A stretch of DNA of 64,000 bases from an uncultured Sphingomonadaceae bacterium (GTDB lineage Bacteria > Pseudomonadota > Alphaproteobacteria > Sphingomonadales > Sphingomonadaceae), in contig CANLQE010000003.1 in the NCBI GenBank assembly GCA_947493215.1, positions 124,001-188,000 on the forward strand, read 5' to 3'. A model generated the notes under the pieces. The model saw only the letters and a list, made by a program, of their open reading frames with translations, was not told the origin of the DNA and did not search any database. The position numbers were made by a program, and so were the translations under genes. Below, in pieces: positions 25,277 through 34,744 of the stretch (within the stretch, counting starts at the first letter, position 1; every line of letters begins with the position of its first letter).

Positions 25277-26266
25277 ATGCCATCGACAAGAATTTTCAAG
25301 ACACTCGCGCTCGTAACAGCGTTGCTCTTCACGAGTCCTGCACTTGCGCAAAACACAATCACAGATGGGTCAAAACAGATATCTGCTGAGTTTCCTTTTG
25401 CGCTTCAAACCGTATCAATCCTTGGTAGTGAAATGGCATATGTGGATACCGGTACTGGGCAGCCAGTATTATTCCTGCACGGTAATCCGACGTCTTCCTA
25501 TCTCTGGCGCAACATCATCCCATATGTATCGGGCACCCACCGAGCGATTGCTCCTGATCTGATCGGTATGGGCGATTCAGCAAAGCCTAATATCGACTAC
25601 ACATATGAGGACCACGCTCGATATCTGAATGCCTTGATTGAAAAGTTGGAGCTTGAGAACATCATCCTTGTTGTCCACGACTGGGGCAGCGTTCTTGGTA
25701 TGGAATATGCGCGCCTGAATCCGGACAACGTCGCTGGAATTGTATTTATGGAAGCTTTGGTCCCGCCGGTCTTCCCAGCCAAGGATCTGTCTTCGTTTGG
25801 ACGCTTGGCAGAGCTTTTGGGAGGCATTCGAACACCTGGCATCGGTGAAAAGATGGTACTTCAGGGAAATATGTTCCTTGAGAACATATTGCTTGGTCCA
25901 GGTGTTGTGCGGAAGTTGAGCGATGAAGAAAAAACGGCTTATCGCGCTCCGTTCCTTACCGAAGCATCGCGGCGACCACAGTTGCAATGGCCCAGAGAGT
26001 TGCCAATCGACGGTACCCCAGTGGAAACTAGTGAAATCATTGCCGCCAATGGAGCTTGGCTTGCCAATTCGGATATTCCAAAACTCTATTTCTTTGCCAC
26101 TCCAGGAGCCCTCAATCCCGCACCTGTAGTTGAGTATATCACTAAAACTGCGCGAAATTTAGAGACGCGACTTGTTGGCGCAGGCACACATTACTTCCAA
26201 GAAGATCATCCCGATGTCATCGGGCAAGGCATCGCCGATTGGCTACGTCGTCTTCCAGAAAATTGA
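25277..26266 (+). CDS. Haloalkane dehalogenase (HLD-II type) with signal peptide
   Basis: A 329-residue alpha/beta hydrolase that should hydrolyse carbon-halogen bonds of haloalkanes. The full HLD-II pentad can be placed: Asn70 in HGNPTSSYLWRNIIPY, nucleophile Asp135 and Trp136 in VVHDWGSVLG, Glu159 in VFMEALVPP, and His305 in GTHYFQED. DLIGMGDSAKP, RAPFLTEASRRP and LYFFATPG also match the DhaA/LinB group. Unlike DhaA or LinB it starts with a cleavable signal peptide (LALVTALLFTSPALAQ), predicting a periplasmic enzyme. An upstream TetR gene and two operators control it. The substrate cannot be read from sequence. Confidence 0.87.
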   Translation: MPSTRIFKTLALVTALLFTSPALAQNTITDGSKQISAEFPFALQTVSILGSEMAYVDTGTGQPVLFLHGNPTSSYLWRNIIPYVSGTHRAIAPDLIGMGDSAKPNIDYTYEDHARYLNALIEKLELENIILVVHDWGSVLGMEYARLNPDNVAGIVFMEALVPPVFPAKDLSSFGRLAELLGGIRTPGIGEKMVLQGNMFLENILLGPGVVRKLSDEEKTAYRAPFLTEASRRPQLQWPRELPIDGTPVETSEIIAANGAWLANSDIPKLYFFATPGALNPAPVVEYITKTARNLETRLVGAGTHYFQEDHPDVIGQGIADWLRRLPEN

Positions 26267-26494
26267 TCTACCCCCGCTATGGTGAAGGAATATAAAATAC
26301 GCACCAAATCCGAAATGGTTTGCAACGCAGATTGTATGCTTGAACGCATCGACCAGGCGCTTAATGCAGAGCACGATTACATCACTTTGCACGCGGAACA
26401 TAGTGGACAGGATAGAAAATCGTGGCGACGCCACCATGCCCCTTCCTTCAGCTAATCAACAATACTCTCCTTAAACAATGCAAAAGGAAAATTT

Positions 26495-26896
26495 ATGCCC
26501 GCAGAACTTTACTGGCTCACCTTGACCGCCGTGATGACATCCATGTTTTGGCTACCTTATCTGATCGACCGGGTGAATGTTCGCGGTGTCATGGGCGCTT
26601 TTGGCAACCCCGGGCCGGATGCTCCACGGCATTCTGACTGGGCAGAACGCACCATGGCAGCGCATCGCAATGCCAACGAGAACCTTATCTTGTTTGCAAT
26701 CGCCGTTCTGGCTCTGCACCTCACGTCCACTGGTACTGGCCTAACCGCGATGGCGGCAATGGTAATGTTTTTTGCTAGAGCTGCTCATTTTATACTGCAA
26801 GCACTAGGAATACCGGTGCTTCGGACGATGGCATTTTTGATCGGTTGGGTTTGCTTTCTGATTATGGTTTCAACTGCACTTGGATTTCTTTCATAA
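26495..26896 (+). CDS. MAPEG family membrane protein
   Basis: A 133-residue, four-helix membrane protein of the MAPEG family (glutathione-linked eicosanoid metabolism; bacterial members often of unknown role). Landmarks are WLPYLIDR, then RTMAAHRNANENLILFAIAVLAL with the conserved Asn/Glu, AARAAHFILQALGIPVLRTMAFLIGW near the third helix, in shortened form FFARAAHFIL. AAGGA precedes the ATG. It stands alone downstream of the dehalogenase. A glutathione-dependent detoxification role beside a dehalogenase is possible but unproven. Confidence 0.82.
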   Translation: MPAELYWLTLTAVMTSMFWLPYLIDRVNVRGVMGAFGNPGPDAPRHSDWAERTMAAHRNANENLILFAIAVLALHLTSTGTGLTAMAAMVMFFARAAHFILQALGIPVLRTMAFLIGWVCFLIMVSTALGFLS

Positions 26897-27273
26897 AATC
26901 AACCGAGAGCAATGGGTATGCCAAAATCAAAAATCGGCAAATCAATATTTCCATTCGAATCGCGTACTTTGGAGATGCGAGATTGATCTTCCCCACTGAA
27001 TCAGTCTGCCCCTATAGTTAGGAAGCGGAAGATCAAAGATGGGAATCAAACAACACAAACCGGGAGAGATAGTTACAAAGTTACGGCAGCTTTGCTAAAG
27101 TCAGCTTTCGGGATAAAGTAGCTACCACGCTAGTGTCCGCTATGGGCGCAAAAGCGGACACTAGGAAAGCCACTCTATTCCTTGCCTATCGCGCCTTTGG
27201 GCTAAGCTATTGACCATGCTCGCAGCTTTGGCCCTTAGGGTTTTAGAAACCATCTCATGATAGTTGGTACCCA
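26897..27273. other. Intergenic region with inverted composite repeat
   Basis: Apart from the palindromic repeat at 27099-27164 and the upstream region of the GGDEF gene I see no feature. No gene-like frame is supported. Confidence 0.45.
27099..27164. repeat. Composite palindromic repeat in inverted orientation (B + A)
   Basis: Module B (27099-27123, TCAGCTTTCGGGATAAAG core) is followed by a perfect module A (27130-27163): CTAGTGTCCGC and GCGGACACTAG flank a 13-base loop TATGGGCGCAAAA. The order is reversed compared with 5021-5128 and 54323-54390. Confidence 0.85.
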
Positions 27274-28452
27274 ATGTCAGGTAGTAGCGCTTTCTTCATA
27301 TTGATCCCCGCGATGTATGTCCTTTTGACGGTCGCACTTGCAATCATTGCTTTGGTAGATCGCCGGCTGATTGCGGCACGTTGGGCAGCGCTTGGCTTCG
27401 CTATTGCGTGCGTATCAATTATCGTGGACGGATACCGAGATCCCGGTGGTGATCGCTGGATATCTTGGTTTACTGTTGCGACACATTTTCTACCTTTGCT
27501 AGTGATGATACAGGCCTTTCTGTCGAGACATGGACGCAACGCGCCAAGATTTGTCGTTATTCTTACTTTGGTAGCGTGTATCTTCGTCATGCCTAATATG
27601 GTTTGGGCCCCTCCCTATTGGCTCCGCGGCGTTTTGGTTCAAGTCACCTGTGCCACCATCATTGCCGCCGGTTTGCCGACACTTTGGTCTCTCCGCAAGA
27701 AATCTACCGTGGATCTCATAGCATTCTGTGTCGTTCTTGGTGCGGCCCTGTCATATGCGGGCCGTTCCATCGTCATGTTTCTAAATCCCATCGGTGACAC
27801 CCCGCAGGATGTAGTGGCCTTTTATGAGGGGCTAAACATAATCTTTCACTCCGCCAGTGCGCTGATGGGAATGTCAGTGGGCATCGTCCTGATGATGACC
27901 ATCGGATATGATATGGTGCGCGGACGCGCAGAGGAAAGCGAGATCGATCCACTGACCCTGCTTGGCAATCGCAGAGGTTTAGATCGGCAGATATCTGACG
28001 ACGATGCAGGCAAATGTTCGGTCGGCGGCGCGCTAGTTATTGACCTTGATCATTTCAAAAGGGTCAATGATCAGTTCGGCCATGATGCTGGCGATCAAGT
28101 TCTAAGAGCAGTAGGAAATCGATTGCGTAGCTTATTCGAAGAAATCGGCTGCGTTTATCGAACCGGTGGCGAAGAATTTGTCGTTCTCATTGATGAACAA
28201 CAAGCGGAGGGCATTGCTGCGCTGGCATCTTCTGCCCGAGAGGGAATTTCGGATCTGACCTTTGATGGCGTGCTGTCACGGATGAACGTAACCGCAAGCG
28301 TAGGCTTTCACCGCCGTGAGGCAAGCGAGATTGTGCACGAAGCTATCCAACGCGCCGACCAGGCGGTTTACTGCGCGAAGACCGATGGACGAGATCGGGT
28401 TGTTGGTGCCGTCAAAGAAACAGGTTTTCAGGTTCTCAAGGCAGTCGCGTAG
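27274..28452 (+). CDS. Membrane GGDEF-domain diguanylate cyclase
   Basis: A 392-residue protein that should make cyclic di-GMP. Residues 1-215 carry about seven hydrophobic segments of no recognised sensor family. The GGDEF domain follows at about 222-385, with DPLTLLGNRRGLDRQI, VIDLDHFKRVNDQFGHDAGDQVL and the active site GGEEF at 298-302, a functional variant of GGDEF. No RxxD inhibitory site is seen five residues upstream (sequence EIGCVYRTGGEEF), so product inhibition is unlikely. No EAL domain. The start is chosen as the first ATG; a ribosome site is not obvious. Confidence 0.88.
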   Translation: MSGSSAFFILIPAMYVLLTVALAIIALVDRRLIAARWAALGFAIACVSIIVDGYRDPGGDRWISWFTVATHFLPLLVMIQAFLSRHGRNAPRFVVILTLVACIFVMPNMVWAPPYWLRGVLVQVTCATIIAAGLPTLWSLRKKSTVDLIAFCVVLGAALSYAGRSIVMFLNPIGDTPQDVVAFYEGLNIIFHSASALMGMSVGIVLMMTIGYDMVRGRAEESEIDPLTLLGNRRGLDRQISDDDAGKCSVGGALVIDLDHFKRVNDQFGHDAGDQVLRAVGNRLRSLFEEIGCVYRTGGEEFVVLIDEQQAEGIAALASSAREGISDLTFDGVLSRMNVTASVGFHRREASEIVHEAIQRADQAVYCAKTDGRDRVVGAVKETGFQVLKAVA

Positions 28453-28477
28453 GCGATGCTCAAGCTCGTACATTGGC

Positions 28478-28511
28478 AATGTCTGCTTTCGGGACAAAGC
28501 TGCAATGTGAG
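28478..28511. repeat. Intergenic palindromic repeat, module B
   Basis: AATGTCTGCTTTCGGGACAAAGCTGCAATGT (given in pieces here: AATGTCTGCTTT, loop CGGGAC, AAAGC...ATGT), lying between the GGDEF gene and the glpV-like gene. Confidence 0.65.
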
Positions 28512-28605
28512 CATTGAACCAAAATTAAATTCGGTCGTCCGTGCCAACTGCAACTTAAGGGAATCCATTTCGGAAATTGCTCTTCGTCATTGGATTGAGC
28601 TCATC

Positions 28606-28620
28606 ATACTCTGAGAGTAT
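28606..28620. other. Perfect palindrome between convergent genes
   Basis: ATACTCT-G-AGAGTAT, a 7+1+7 inverted repeat, 31 bases beyond the stop of the glycerol-binding-protein gene. There is no T-run, so it is not a typical terminator; role unknown. Confidence 0.45.
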
Positions 28621-28650
28621 CGACCTTGATCCATCATAGTGCAAACATCG

Positions 28651-30402
28651 CTACTGCCAGGTGGCGATCAATTTATCATATTCGATGGTAACCGGCTTAG
28701 GCTTTTCGTTGGCAATCTTGGCTTTGGGTGAGCCGGATTGGTTGAGCCAATAAGCATCATCTCGTTCTTCATTGAGTTTCGGGCCCAGATCGCCTTGTAA
28801 TCCTGATCGCTCCAGCCGACTGAGCACGCGTTCCTGTTGCTCACATAGAGCGTTTAGCGCTTCCTGTGGCGATTTTGCGCCGGACGAAGCATCGCCAATA
28901 TTCTGCCACCAAAGCTGCGCCAGGCGTGGATAGTCGGGGACATTGGTTCCGGTTGGAGACCATTGGGTGCGTGCCGGAGAGCGATAAAACTCAACCAGCC
29001 CGCCTAGTTTCGGTGCGCGCGCGCTGAAGGAATCATGCTGAATGGTCGATTCCCGAATGAAGGTCAGTCCGACATGGGCTTTTTTCACATCCACGGTTTT
29101 TGAGGTCACAAATTGTGCATAGAGCCAAGCCGCTTTTGCGCGGTTGGCTGGCGTTGACTTCATCAATGTCCATGAGCCTGCATCCTGATATCCCACTTTC
29201 ATGCCTTCTTCCCAATAGGCCCCATGTGGGCTGGGTGCCATCCGCCATTTCGGCGTTCCGTCTTCATTGAGAACAGCGGACGCTTCTTCACCGACCATAT
29301 TGGCGGTGAACGTCGTGTACCAGAATATTTGCTGGGCAATATTGCCTTGCGCCGGAACAGGGCCCGCTTCTGAAAAGGTCATTCCAGCAGCCGATGGCGG
29401 AGAGAAGTCAGCAAGCCATTTGGAGTATTTTGCCAAGGCATAGACGGCGGCTGGTGAATTGGTGGCTCCGCCCCGCGCCATGCAGGAACCGACGGGCTGT
29501 GACTTTTCGTTTACGCGGATACCCCATTCGTCAACCGGTAATCCATTGGGCTCACCAACCGATCCCATCCCGGCCATCGACATCCATGCATCGGTAAACC
29601 GCCATCCGAGCGAGGGGTCCTTCTTGCCATAGTCCATGTTGCCAAAGACTTTCTTGCCATCAATTTCCCTGCCGGTGAAAAACTCCGCAATATCTTCATA
29701 GGCCGACCAATTGACGGGGACGCCAAGATCATATCCGTATTGTGCTTTGAAATCGGCTTTGATCTTCGGGTCCGTAAACCAGTCATACCGGAACCAGTAA
29801 AGGTTGGCGAATTGCTGATCGGGAAGTTGATATAATTTCTTATCTGGACCTGTCGTGAAGTCGGTTCCGATGAAATCCGGCAGGTCGAGATTGGGATTGG
29901 TCACATCCTTGCCTTCGCCCGCCATCCAGTCGGTAAGATTGCGTACCTGCTGATAGCGCCAATGCGTTCCGATCAGGTCGGAGTCATTCACATAGGCATC
30001 ATAGATGTTTTCATTCGACTGCATTTGGGTTTGCAGCTTTTCAACCACATCGCCTTCACCGATGAGGTCATGGGTGACCTTGATTCCGGTGATGGCTGAA
30101 AAGACCGGAGCGAGAACCTTCGATTCATATTCATGGGTAGCGATGGTTTCCGACACGACGGATATTTCCATTCCCTGGAATGGTTTCGCTGCATCCATGA
30201 ACCAGGCCAGTTCGGCTTCCTGTTCTTCGCGGCTGAGGCTGGAAAGTTCACCAATTTCTTCATCAAGAAAATTGGTCGCTGTGCCCTGCGGATCGGACAT
30301 GTCTACTTGATTTTGTGAGTCATTCTCAGTTTCTGTGGTGCCAGAGCAGGACACTGCCACTAGGCTCAAGCCCAGGATTATAGCTGTTCGAACAGTTTTC
30401 AT
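28651..30402 (-). CDS. glpV: GlpV-like ABC solute-binding lipoprotein
   Basis: A 583-residue family-1 solute-binding protein. The chosen ATG at 30402 gives a clean lipoprotein signal ending in VAVSC; an upstream in-frame start would put 58 unrelated residues first. The mature protein has the long two-lobe form (DLPDFIGTDFTTGPDKKLYQLP; WTLMKSTPANRAKAAWLYAQFV). Last gene of a six-gene operon whose order (two ATPases, two permeases, small DUF2160 protein, binding protein) is that of the Rhizobium leguminosarum glycerol importer GlpSTPQUV. Glycerol or a similar small polyol is the expected substrate. An unrelated sugar cannot be excluded. Confidence 0.82.
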   Translation of the reverse strand: MKTVRTAIILGLSLVAVSCSGTTETENDSQNQVDMSDPQGTATNFLDEEIGELSSLSREEQEAELAWFMDAAKPFQGMEISVVSETIATHEYESKVLAPVFSAITGIKVTHDLIGEGDVVEKLQTQMQSNENIYDAYVNDSDLIGTHWRYQQVRNLTDWMAGEGKDVTNPNLDLPDFIGTDFTTGPDKKLYQLPDQQFANLYWFRYDWFTDPKIKADFKAQYGYDLGVPVNWSAYEDIAEFFTGREIDGKKVFGNMDYGKKDPSLGWRFTDAWMSMAGMGSVGEPNGLPVDEWGIRVNEKSQPVGSCMARGGATNSPAAVYALAKYSKWLADFSPPSAAGMTFSEAGPVPAQGNIAQQIFWYTTFTANMVGEEASAVLNEDGTPKWRMAPSPHGAYWEEGMKVGYQDAGSWTLMKSTPANRAKAAWLYAQFVTSKTVDVKKAHVGLTFIRESTIQHDSFSARAPKLGGLVEFYRSPARTQWSPTGTNVPDYPRLAQLWWQNIGDASSGAKSPQEALNALCEQQERVLSRLERSGLQGDLGPKLNEERDDAYWLNQSGSPKAKIANEKPKPVTIEYDKLIATWQ

Positions 30403-30427
30403 TATTTTGATCCGATCTTTTCCAAAT

Positions 30428-30700
30428 CTATACCCAGCGAAACACACAAAATGCAAATAGTCCGCAAATGATGAGCGCTCCATATTGAGGCGCGTCCAGC
30501 AAGCCAATCCATGCAAGGTTGATGAAAGCAGAGCCGAGGAGCGAGATGAACAGGCGATCGCCGCGCATCGTTTCAATACCCAGTACGCCTACTCGCGGAG
30601 TGCTTGGATATTTTCTATGCAGCAATCCCATGCCAACCAAAGTGACGGCGATGGTCACGAAAAATAGTGCAGTCGGTAAGGTCCAGGCCATCCATTCCAT
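30428..30700 (-). CDS. glpU: GlpU-like DUF2160 small membrane protein
   Basis: A 90-residue membrane protein with three hydrophobic segments: MEWMAWTLPTALFFVTIAVT, a middle segment after GDRLFISLLGSAFINLAWIGL, and GALIICGLFAFCVF. The family DUF2160 is found almost only inside glycerol ABC operons. Start at ATG 30700, preceded by GGGAAGAG; the longer frame overlaps glpQ. The gene lies 17 bases after glpQ and 25 before glpV. It may be an accessory transport subunit; biochemical role unknown. Confidence 0.8.
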   Translation of the reverse strand: MEWMAWTLPTALFFVTIAVTLVGMGLLHRKYPSTPRVGVLGIETMRGDRLFISLLGSAFINLAWIGLLDAPQYGALIICGLFAFCVFRWV

Positions 30701-30717
30701 TGCTTGCTCTTCCCTAT

Positions 30718-31557
30718 CTAAACCCGCCCAAGGGCGAAACCCTTGGCGATGTGATTGCGGACGAAATAAATAACGATTGCGCCCGGGATTATGGTCAGGA
30801 CACCGGCCGCCGCGAGCACGCCCCAATCCAGGCCGGATGCAGAAACGGTCCGGGTCATGATCGCCGTGATTGGTTTCGCTTCGACACTGGTGAGCGTGCG
30901 GCTCAATAATAACTCCACCCAGCTAAACATGAAACAGAAGAACGCTGTCACACCTATGCCAGGCGCGATCATCGGGATGAATATTTTCGTGAAGAAGCGC
31001 GTAAATCCATAACCATCTATGAAAGCCGTCTCGTCAATCTCTCGCGGAACACCGCGCATGAAGCCTTCCAATATCCAAACCGCGAGAGGAACGTTGAACA
31101 GGCAATGAGCCAAGGCCACGGCAATATGCGTATCGAAAAGCGACACGCTGGAATAGAGCTGGAAAAATGGTAGGGCGAACACAGCGGGCGGCGCCATGCG
31201 GTTGGTCAGCAACCAGAAGAACAGATGATTGTCGCCAAAGAACCGATAGCGGCTGAACGCGTATGCCGCTGGCAATGCGACGGACAGTGAAATCACCGTG
31301 TTTAGCGACACGTAAATGAAGCTGTTTACATAGCCCATATACCATGACGGGTCGGAGAGAATTGTCTGGTAATTTTTCAGCGTAAAGTCGGCAGGAAAAA
31401 GTGTAAACATCCCCAATATTTCAGAGTTTGACTTGAAGCTCATGATGACCAGCCAGTAGATTGGTACCAGCAAGAACAACAAATAAACGATCATCACCAC
31501 GACGGACAACCGCACTTTTGGTTTGCGTGCAGAAGCATTTTTCTTTGCCGCGCTCAT
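30718..31557 (-). CDS. glpQ: GlpQ-like ABC permease
   Basis: A 279-residue inner-membrane permease of the MalG type with six helices: VVVMIVYLLFLLVPIYWLVIMSF at the N-terminus, and the EAA loop EIDETAFIDGYGFTRFFTKIFIPMIAPG near residue 190, which docks to the ATPases. Its start overlaps the glpP stop by four bases (31554-31557). Pairs with GlpP to form the channel of the putative glycerol importer. Note that the name glpQ is also used for an unrelated phosphodiesterase. Confidence 0.85.
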   Translation of the reverse strand: MSAAKKNASARKPKVRLSVVVMIVYLLFLLVPIYWLVIMSFKSNSEILGMFTLFPADFTLKNYQTILSDPSWYMGYVNSFIYVSLNTVISLSVALPAAYAFSRYRFFGDNHLFFWLLTNRMAPPAVFALPFFQLYSSVSLFDTHIAVALAHCLFNVPLAVWILEGFMRGVPREIDETAFIDGYGFTRFFTKIFIPMIAPGIGVTAFFCFMFSWVELLLSRTLTSVEAKPITAIMTRTVSASGLDWGVLAAAGVLTIIPGAIVIYFVRNHIAKGFALGRV

Positions 31558-32429
31558 GACTGCGCCTCGTCTTTGTCGGCGGTTATCATGACGGTATAAA
31601 ACACATAGGATATGAGTAGAATGACAAGAAAGTACATCAGCGAAAACGCAGCTGCTGGTCCCAAGTCAAATTGCCCCAGAGCCATTTTGACCAAGTCTAT
31701 GGATAAGAATGTAGTGGTGTTTCCGGGACCACCGCCTGTGAGTACAAACGGCTCGGTATAAATCATGAAGCTGTCCATGAAGCGCAGCAAGATGGCAATC
31801 ATCAACACGCCCCTCATTTTGGGCAATTCAATAAACCGAAAGACGCTCCACCGGCTTGCCTGATCGATCATCGCGGCCTGATAATAGGCGTTCGGGATCG
31901 AGCGTAATCCGGCATAGCAGAGCAGCGCAACCAGCGAGGTCCAGTGCCAGACGTCCATAGCTATCACTGTGGCCCAGGCATCAAATGCGTTCTGCGAATA
32001 ATTGTAGGAAATGCCCAAATCGGACAAGGTGCGACCCAGCAATCCGATATCTGCGCGCCCGAATACTTGCCAGATCGTTCCAACAACATTGTAGGGAATG
32101 AGCAGTGGCAACGACATCAGCACCAGACAGATTGAGGCTGATATTCCCTTTTTCGGCATGCTCAGCGCCACTAAAATACCCAGCGGGACTTCAATCAGGA
32201 GAATGATGGAAGAGAAGAGCAGTTGCCGGCCGAACGCGTCCCATAGCCTCTCGGAGCGGAGCAGTTCCCGGTACCATTCTAGGCCGACCCAGAAAAAATT
32301 ATTCCCGCCAAATGTATCCTGGAACGAATAATTGACCACCGTCATCATCGGAATGATCGATGAAAATGCGACTAGGATTAAAACCGGAATTACAAGAAAC
32401 CAGGCGCGTTGGTTGACGGTCTTTTCCAT
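31554..32429 (-). CDS. glpP: GlpP-like ABC permease
   Basis: A 291-residue permease of the MalF/UgpA type. It starts at ATG 32429 (MEKTVNQRAWFLVIPVLILV), where the start overlaps the glpT stop by one base (TAATG). Six membrane helices are visible; the EAA loop reads PNAYYQAAMIDQASRWSVFRFIELPKM. A conserved periplasmic loop with FVLTGGGPGNTTTFLSIDLV is also typical. Expected to import glycerol together with GlpQ, GlpS and GlpT. Confidence 0.85.
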   Translation of the reverse strand: MEKTVNQRAWFLVIPVLILVAFSSIIPMMTVVNYSFQDTFGGNNFFWVGLEWYRELLRSERLWDAFGRQLLFSSIILLIEVPLGILVALSMPKKGISASICLVLMSLPLLIPYNVVGTIWQVFGRADIGLLGRTLSDLGISYNYSQNAFDAWATVIAMDVWHWTSLVALLCYAGLRSIPNAYYQAAMIDQASRWSVFRFIELPKMRGVLMIAILLRFMDSFMIYTEPFVLTGGGPGNTTTFLSIDLVKMALGQFDLGPAAAFSLMYFLVILLISYVFYTVMITADKDEAQS

Positions 32430-33529
32430 TAGGTAGCGCCTCCATCCATCTTGCCCGCAGATTGAGCATCGATGCGCCAATCGTCACAGAATATGCTGAC
32501 TTTATCAGGATCGAGGATCACATTTTTCATGTCGGTTTCAATTTCAAAACCCTCGTCGACGGTGATGTTGATTTCGGTATCGAACAATGCGGCATTGATG
32601 AATTTATGCCTACCGACATCCTGAACACGGTTGATGCGTACCGGCAATCCAACGCCCTTTGTCAGGCTTATGAACTCAGGCCGGATTCCCAATTTCAGGT
32701 CTCCGTTCGGATTGCCGTAATCGTGAGTCAGTTTAAATGTTTCGTCGCCTAATCGGGCTTTGTTGCCAGCAACTGAAACTGGAACAAAATTCATCCCGGG
32801 AGAACCAATGAAATAGCCGACAAAACTGTGCGCAGGCGTTTCGAATAGCTCTTTCGGGGTCCCGATTTGCACCACCCGCCCTTCGTGCATCACCACAACT
32901 TTTTCTGCAAAGGTGAGTGCTTCGGTTTGATCATGGGTCACATAGATCATCGTATGATTAAACTCGCGGTGTAATGACTTTAGCTGCGTCCGCAGCTCCC
33001 ATTTCATATGCGGGTCGATCACCGTTAATGGCTCATCAAAAAGGATGGCATTGACATCATCGCGAACCATCCCACGCCCCAGGGAAATTTTTTGCTTTAA
33101 GTCTGACGTAAGCCCGCGCGCCTTTTTCTTAAGATCAGCTTGCAGTCCGATCATCTCGGCTATGCGCCCGACACGCTCGGCAACATAGCTCGCCTCCATC
33201 CGGCGATTGCGCAGCGGGAAAGCCAGGTTTTGCTCGACCGTCATAGTGTCATAGACAACCGGAAACTGGAAAACTTGCGCAATATTGCGCGCAGCAGTCG
33301 ATGATGCGGTCACGTCCTCATCGGCGAACAGAACCCGTCCATGAGTCGGTGTGAGCAGGCCGGAAATTATGTTGAGCAAAGTCGTTTTGCCGCACCCGCT
33401 TGGTCCAAGCAGCGCATAAGCGCGCCCGTCTTCCCAAGTGTAATTAACGTCCTTGAGTGCGAAATCATCGTCGCCGTCCGGATTCGGATGATAGCTGTGC
33501 GCCAGATTCTCGAGGGTTATCGATGCCAA
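32429..33529 (-). CDS. glpT: GlpT-like ABC transporter ATPase
   Basis: A 366-residue ATPase. Walker A GPSGCGKTT is near residues 40-48 and Walker B is ILFDEPLTVID. The signature motif is altered: LTSDLKQKISLGRGMV instead of LSGGQ-x-QR, an atypical form also common in this glycerol-importer subunit family. The C-terminal 120 residues form the TOBE/OB regulatory region. A companion ATPase (GlpS) with a normal signature is encoded just upstream, so the pair may be a heterodimer with one degenerate site. The gap to glpS is two bases. Not the unrelated GlpT antiporter. Confidence 0.83.
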   Translation of the reverse strand: MASITLENLAHSYHPNPDGDDDFALKDVNYTWEDGRAYALLGPSGCGKTTLLNIISGLLTPTHGRVLFADEDVTASSTAARNIAQVFQFPVVYDTMTVEQNLAFPLRNRRMEASYVAERVGRIAEMIGLQADLKKKARGLTSDLKQKISLGRGMVRDDVNAILFDEPLTVIDPHMKWELRTQLKSLHREFNHTMIYVTHDQTEALTFAEKVVVMHEGRVVQIGTPKELFETPAHSFVGYFIGSPGMNFVPVSVAGNKARLGDETFKLTHDYGNPNGDLKLGIRPEFISLTKGVGLPVRINRVQDVGRHKFINAALFDTEINITVDEGFEIETDMKNVILDPDKVSIFCDDWRIDAQSAGKMDGGAT

Positions 33530-33531
33530 GT

Positions 33532-34629
33532 CTATATCCCCAATTTTTCAGGTTCTGGATGGGGCGATGCGACGAGTTTTCCCCCACTATCGAAATAGAA
33601 TATATTTTCAGGGCTGAGACAGACTTTGAGCGCTTGTCCCACCTCAAAAGCCTGAAGCCCGGAAACCAAACCAATCCATCTCTCATCCATCGTATCGAGG
33701 TGAACAAAAGTGTCCGATCCGGTAAGTTCCGTGACAATCAGCTTTGCGTCAAACTCGATAGCGCCGGACAGGCTTTCGCCGATCGCAAGATGATGCGCCC
33801 GAAACCCAGCCCGATATTCACCATCGGGCAAGTTAGCTAAACCATCATTGACCTTTGCCGATTGTTTGTTCGGGAAGTGAACAATCGCGCCTTCTTTTTG
33901 AACCGACACAAAATTCATAGGCGGATCAGAATAAACCCGCGCGGTCGTCTCATCCAGCGGATTGCGATAGACGTCCATCGCGGGTGCAAATTGCGTGACC
34001 TTGCCTTCCCACAATGTCGCGGTATTCCCGCCCAGCAACAACGCCTCTTCGGGCTCGGTTGTGGCATAGACGAAGATACTCCCGGATACCTCAAACAGTC
34101 GTGGGATTTCTATGCGCAATTCCTCACGCAATTTATAATCGAGATTTGCCAAAGGTTCGTCCATCAAAACCAAGCCCACGTCTTTCGCCAAAGCCCGCGC
34201 CATGGCGCATCTTTGTTGCTGCCCCCCTGATATCTCGCTCGGCTTGCGATCCAAGATAGATACCAGCTGCAGTAATTCGGCCATTTCCTGTACTTTTGCA
34301 TCAATCTCTGCAGCAGATTTTTTCTGTAGCTTTAGCGGAGAGGCAATATTGTCATATACCGTCATCGCAGGATAATTGACGAACTGCTGATACACCATCG
34401 CGATATTACGGTCCTGCACCCGCTTTTTGGTAACGTCTTCGCCCTCCCAATAGATTTTGCCGCTGTCGGGTTTGTCCAGCCCCGCCATGAGCCGCATCAG
34501 GGAAGTCTTCCCCGCCGATGTCGGTCCGAGAAGGACGTTCATCGTTCCTTTCTGCAATTCCATATCGGTGGGATAAATATGCGTCTTGCTACCGGATATT
34601 TTGGAGACGCCTTCAAGCTTCAAACTCAT
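33532..34629 (-). CDS. glpS: GlpS-like ABC transporter ATPase
   Basis: A 365-residue ATPase, first gene of the operon. Walker A GPTSAGKTSL is near residues 35-44, the Q-loop follows in MVYQQFVNYPAMTVYDNIASP, the signature is ISGGQQQRCAMARAL and Walker B is LVLMDEPLANLDYKL. Where MalK-type proteins have His at the switch, the sequence reads YATTEPEEALLLG (THDQ replaced by TTEP), so the catalytic His is missing here. The neighbouring GlpT has YVTHDQTEAL. The two ATPases are therefore complementary: one keeps the signature, the other the switch His. Confidence 0.84.
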   Translation of the reverse strand: MSLKLEGVSKISGSKTHIYPTDMELQKGTMNVLLGPTSAGKTSLMRLMAGLDKPDSGKIYWEGEDVTKKRVQDRNIAMVYQQFVNYPAMTVYDNIASPLKLQKKSAAEIDAKVQEMAELLQLVSILDRKPSEISGGQQQRCAMARALAKDVGLVLMDEPLANLDYKLREELRIEIPRLFEVSGSIFVYATTEPEEALLLGGNTATLWEGKVTQFAPAMDVYRNPLDETTARVYSDPPMNFVSVQKEGAIVHFPNKQSAKVNDGLANLPDGEYRAGFRAHHLAIGESLSGAIEFDAKLIVTELTGSDTFVHLDTMDERWIGLVSGLQAFEVGQALKVCLSPENIFYFDSGGKLVASPHPEPEKLGI

Positions 34630-34744
34630 CGCCTATTCTCACCCAGCGTGCCATCCAACCGGCCTGTTTCGGCAATTGCAAAATGAGTCATGAATTTGAG
34701 CATCTTGTCTCCCGAAAACACCAAGCGCATCATCTTAAATGAGC

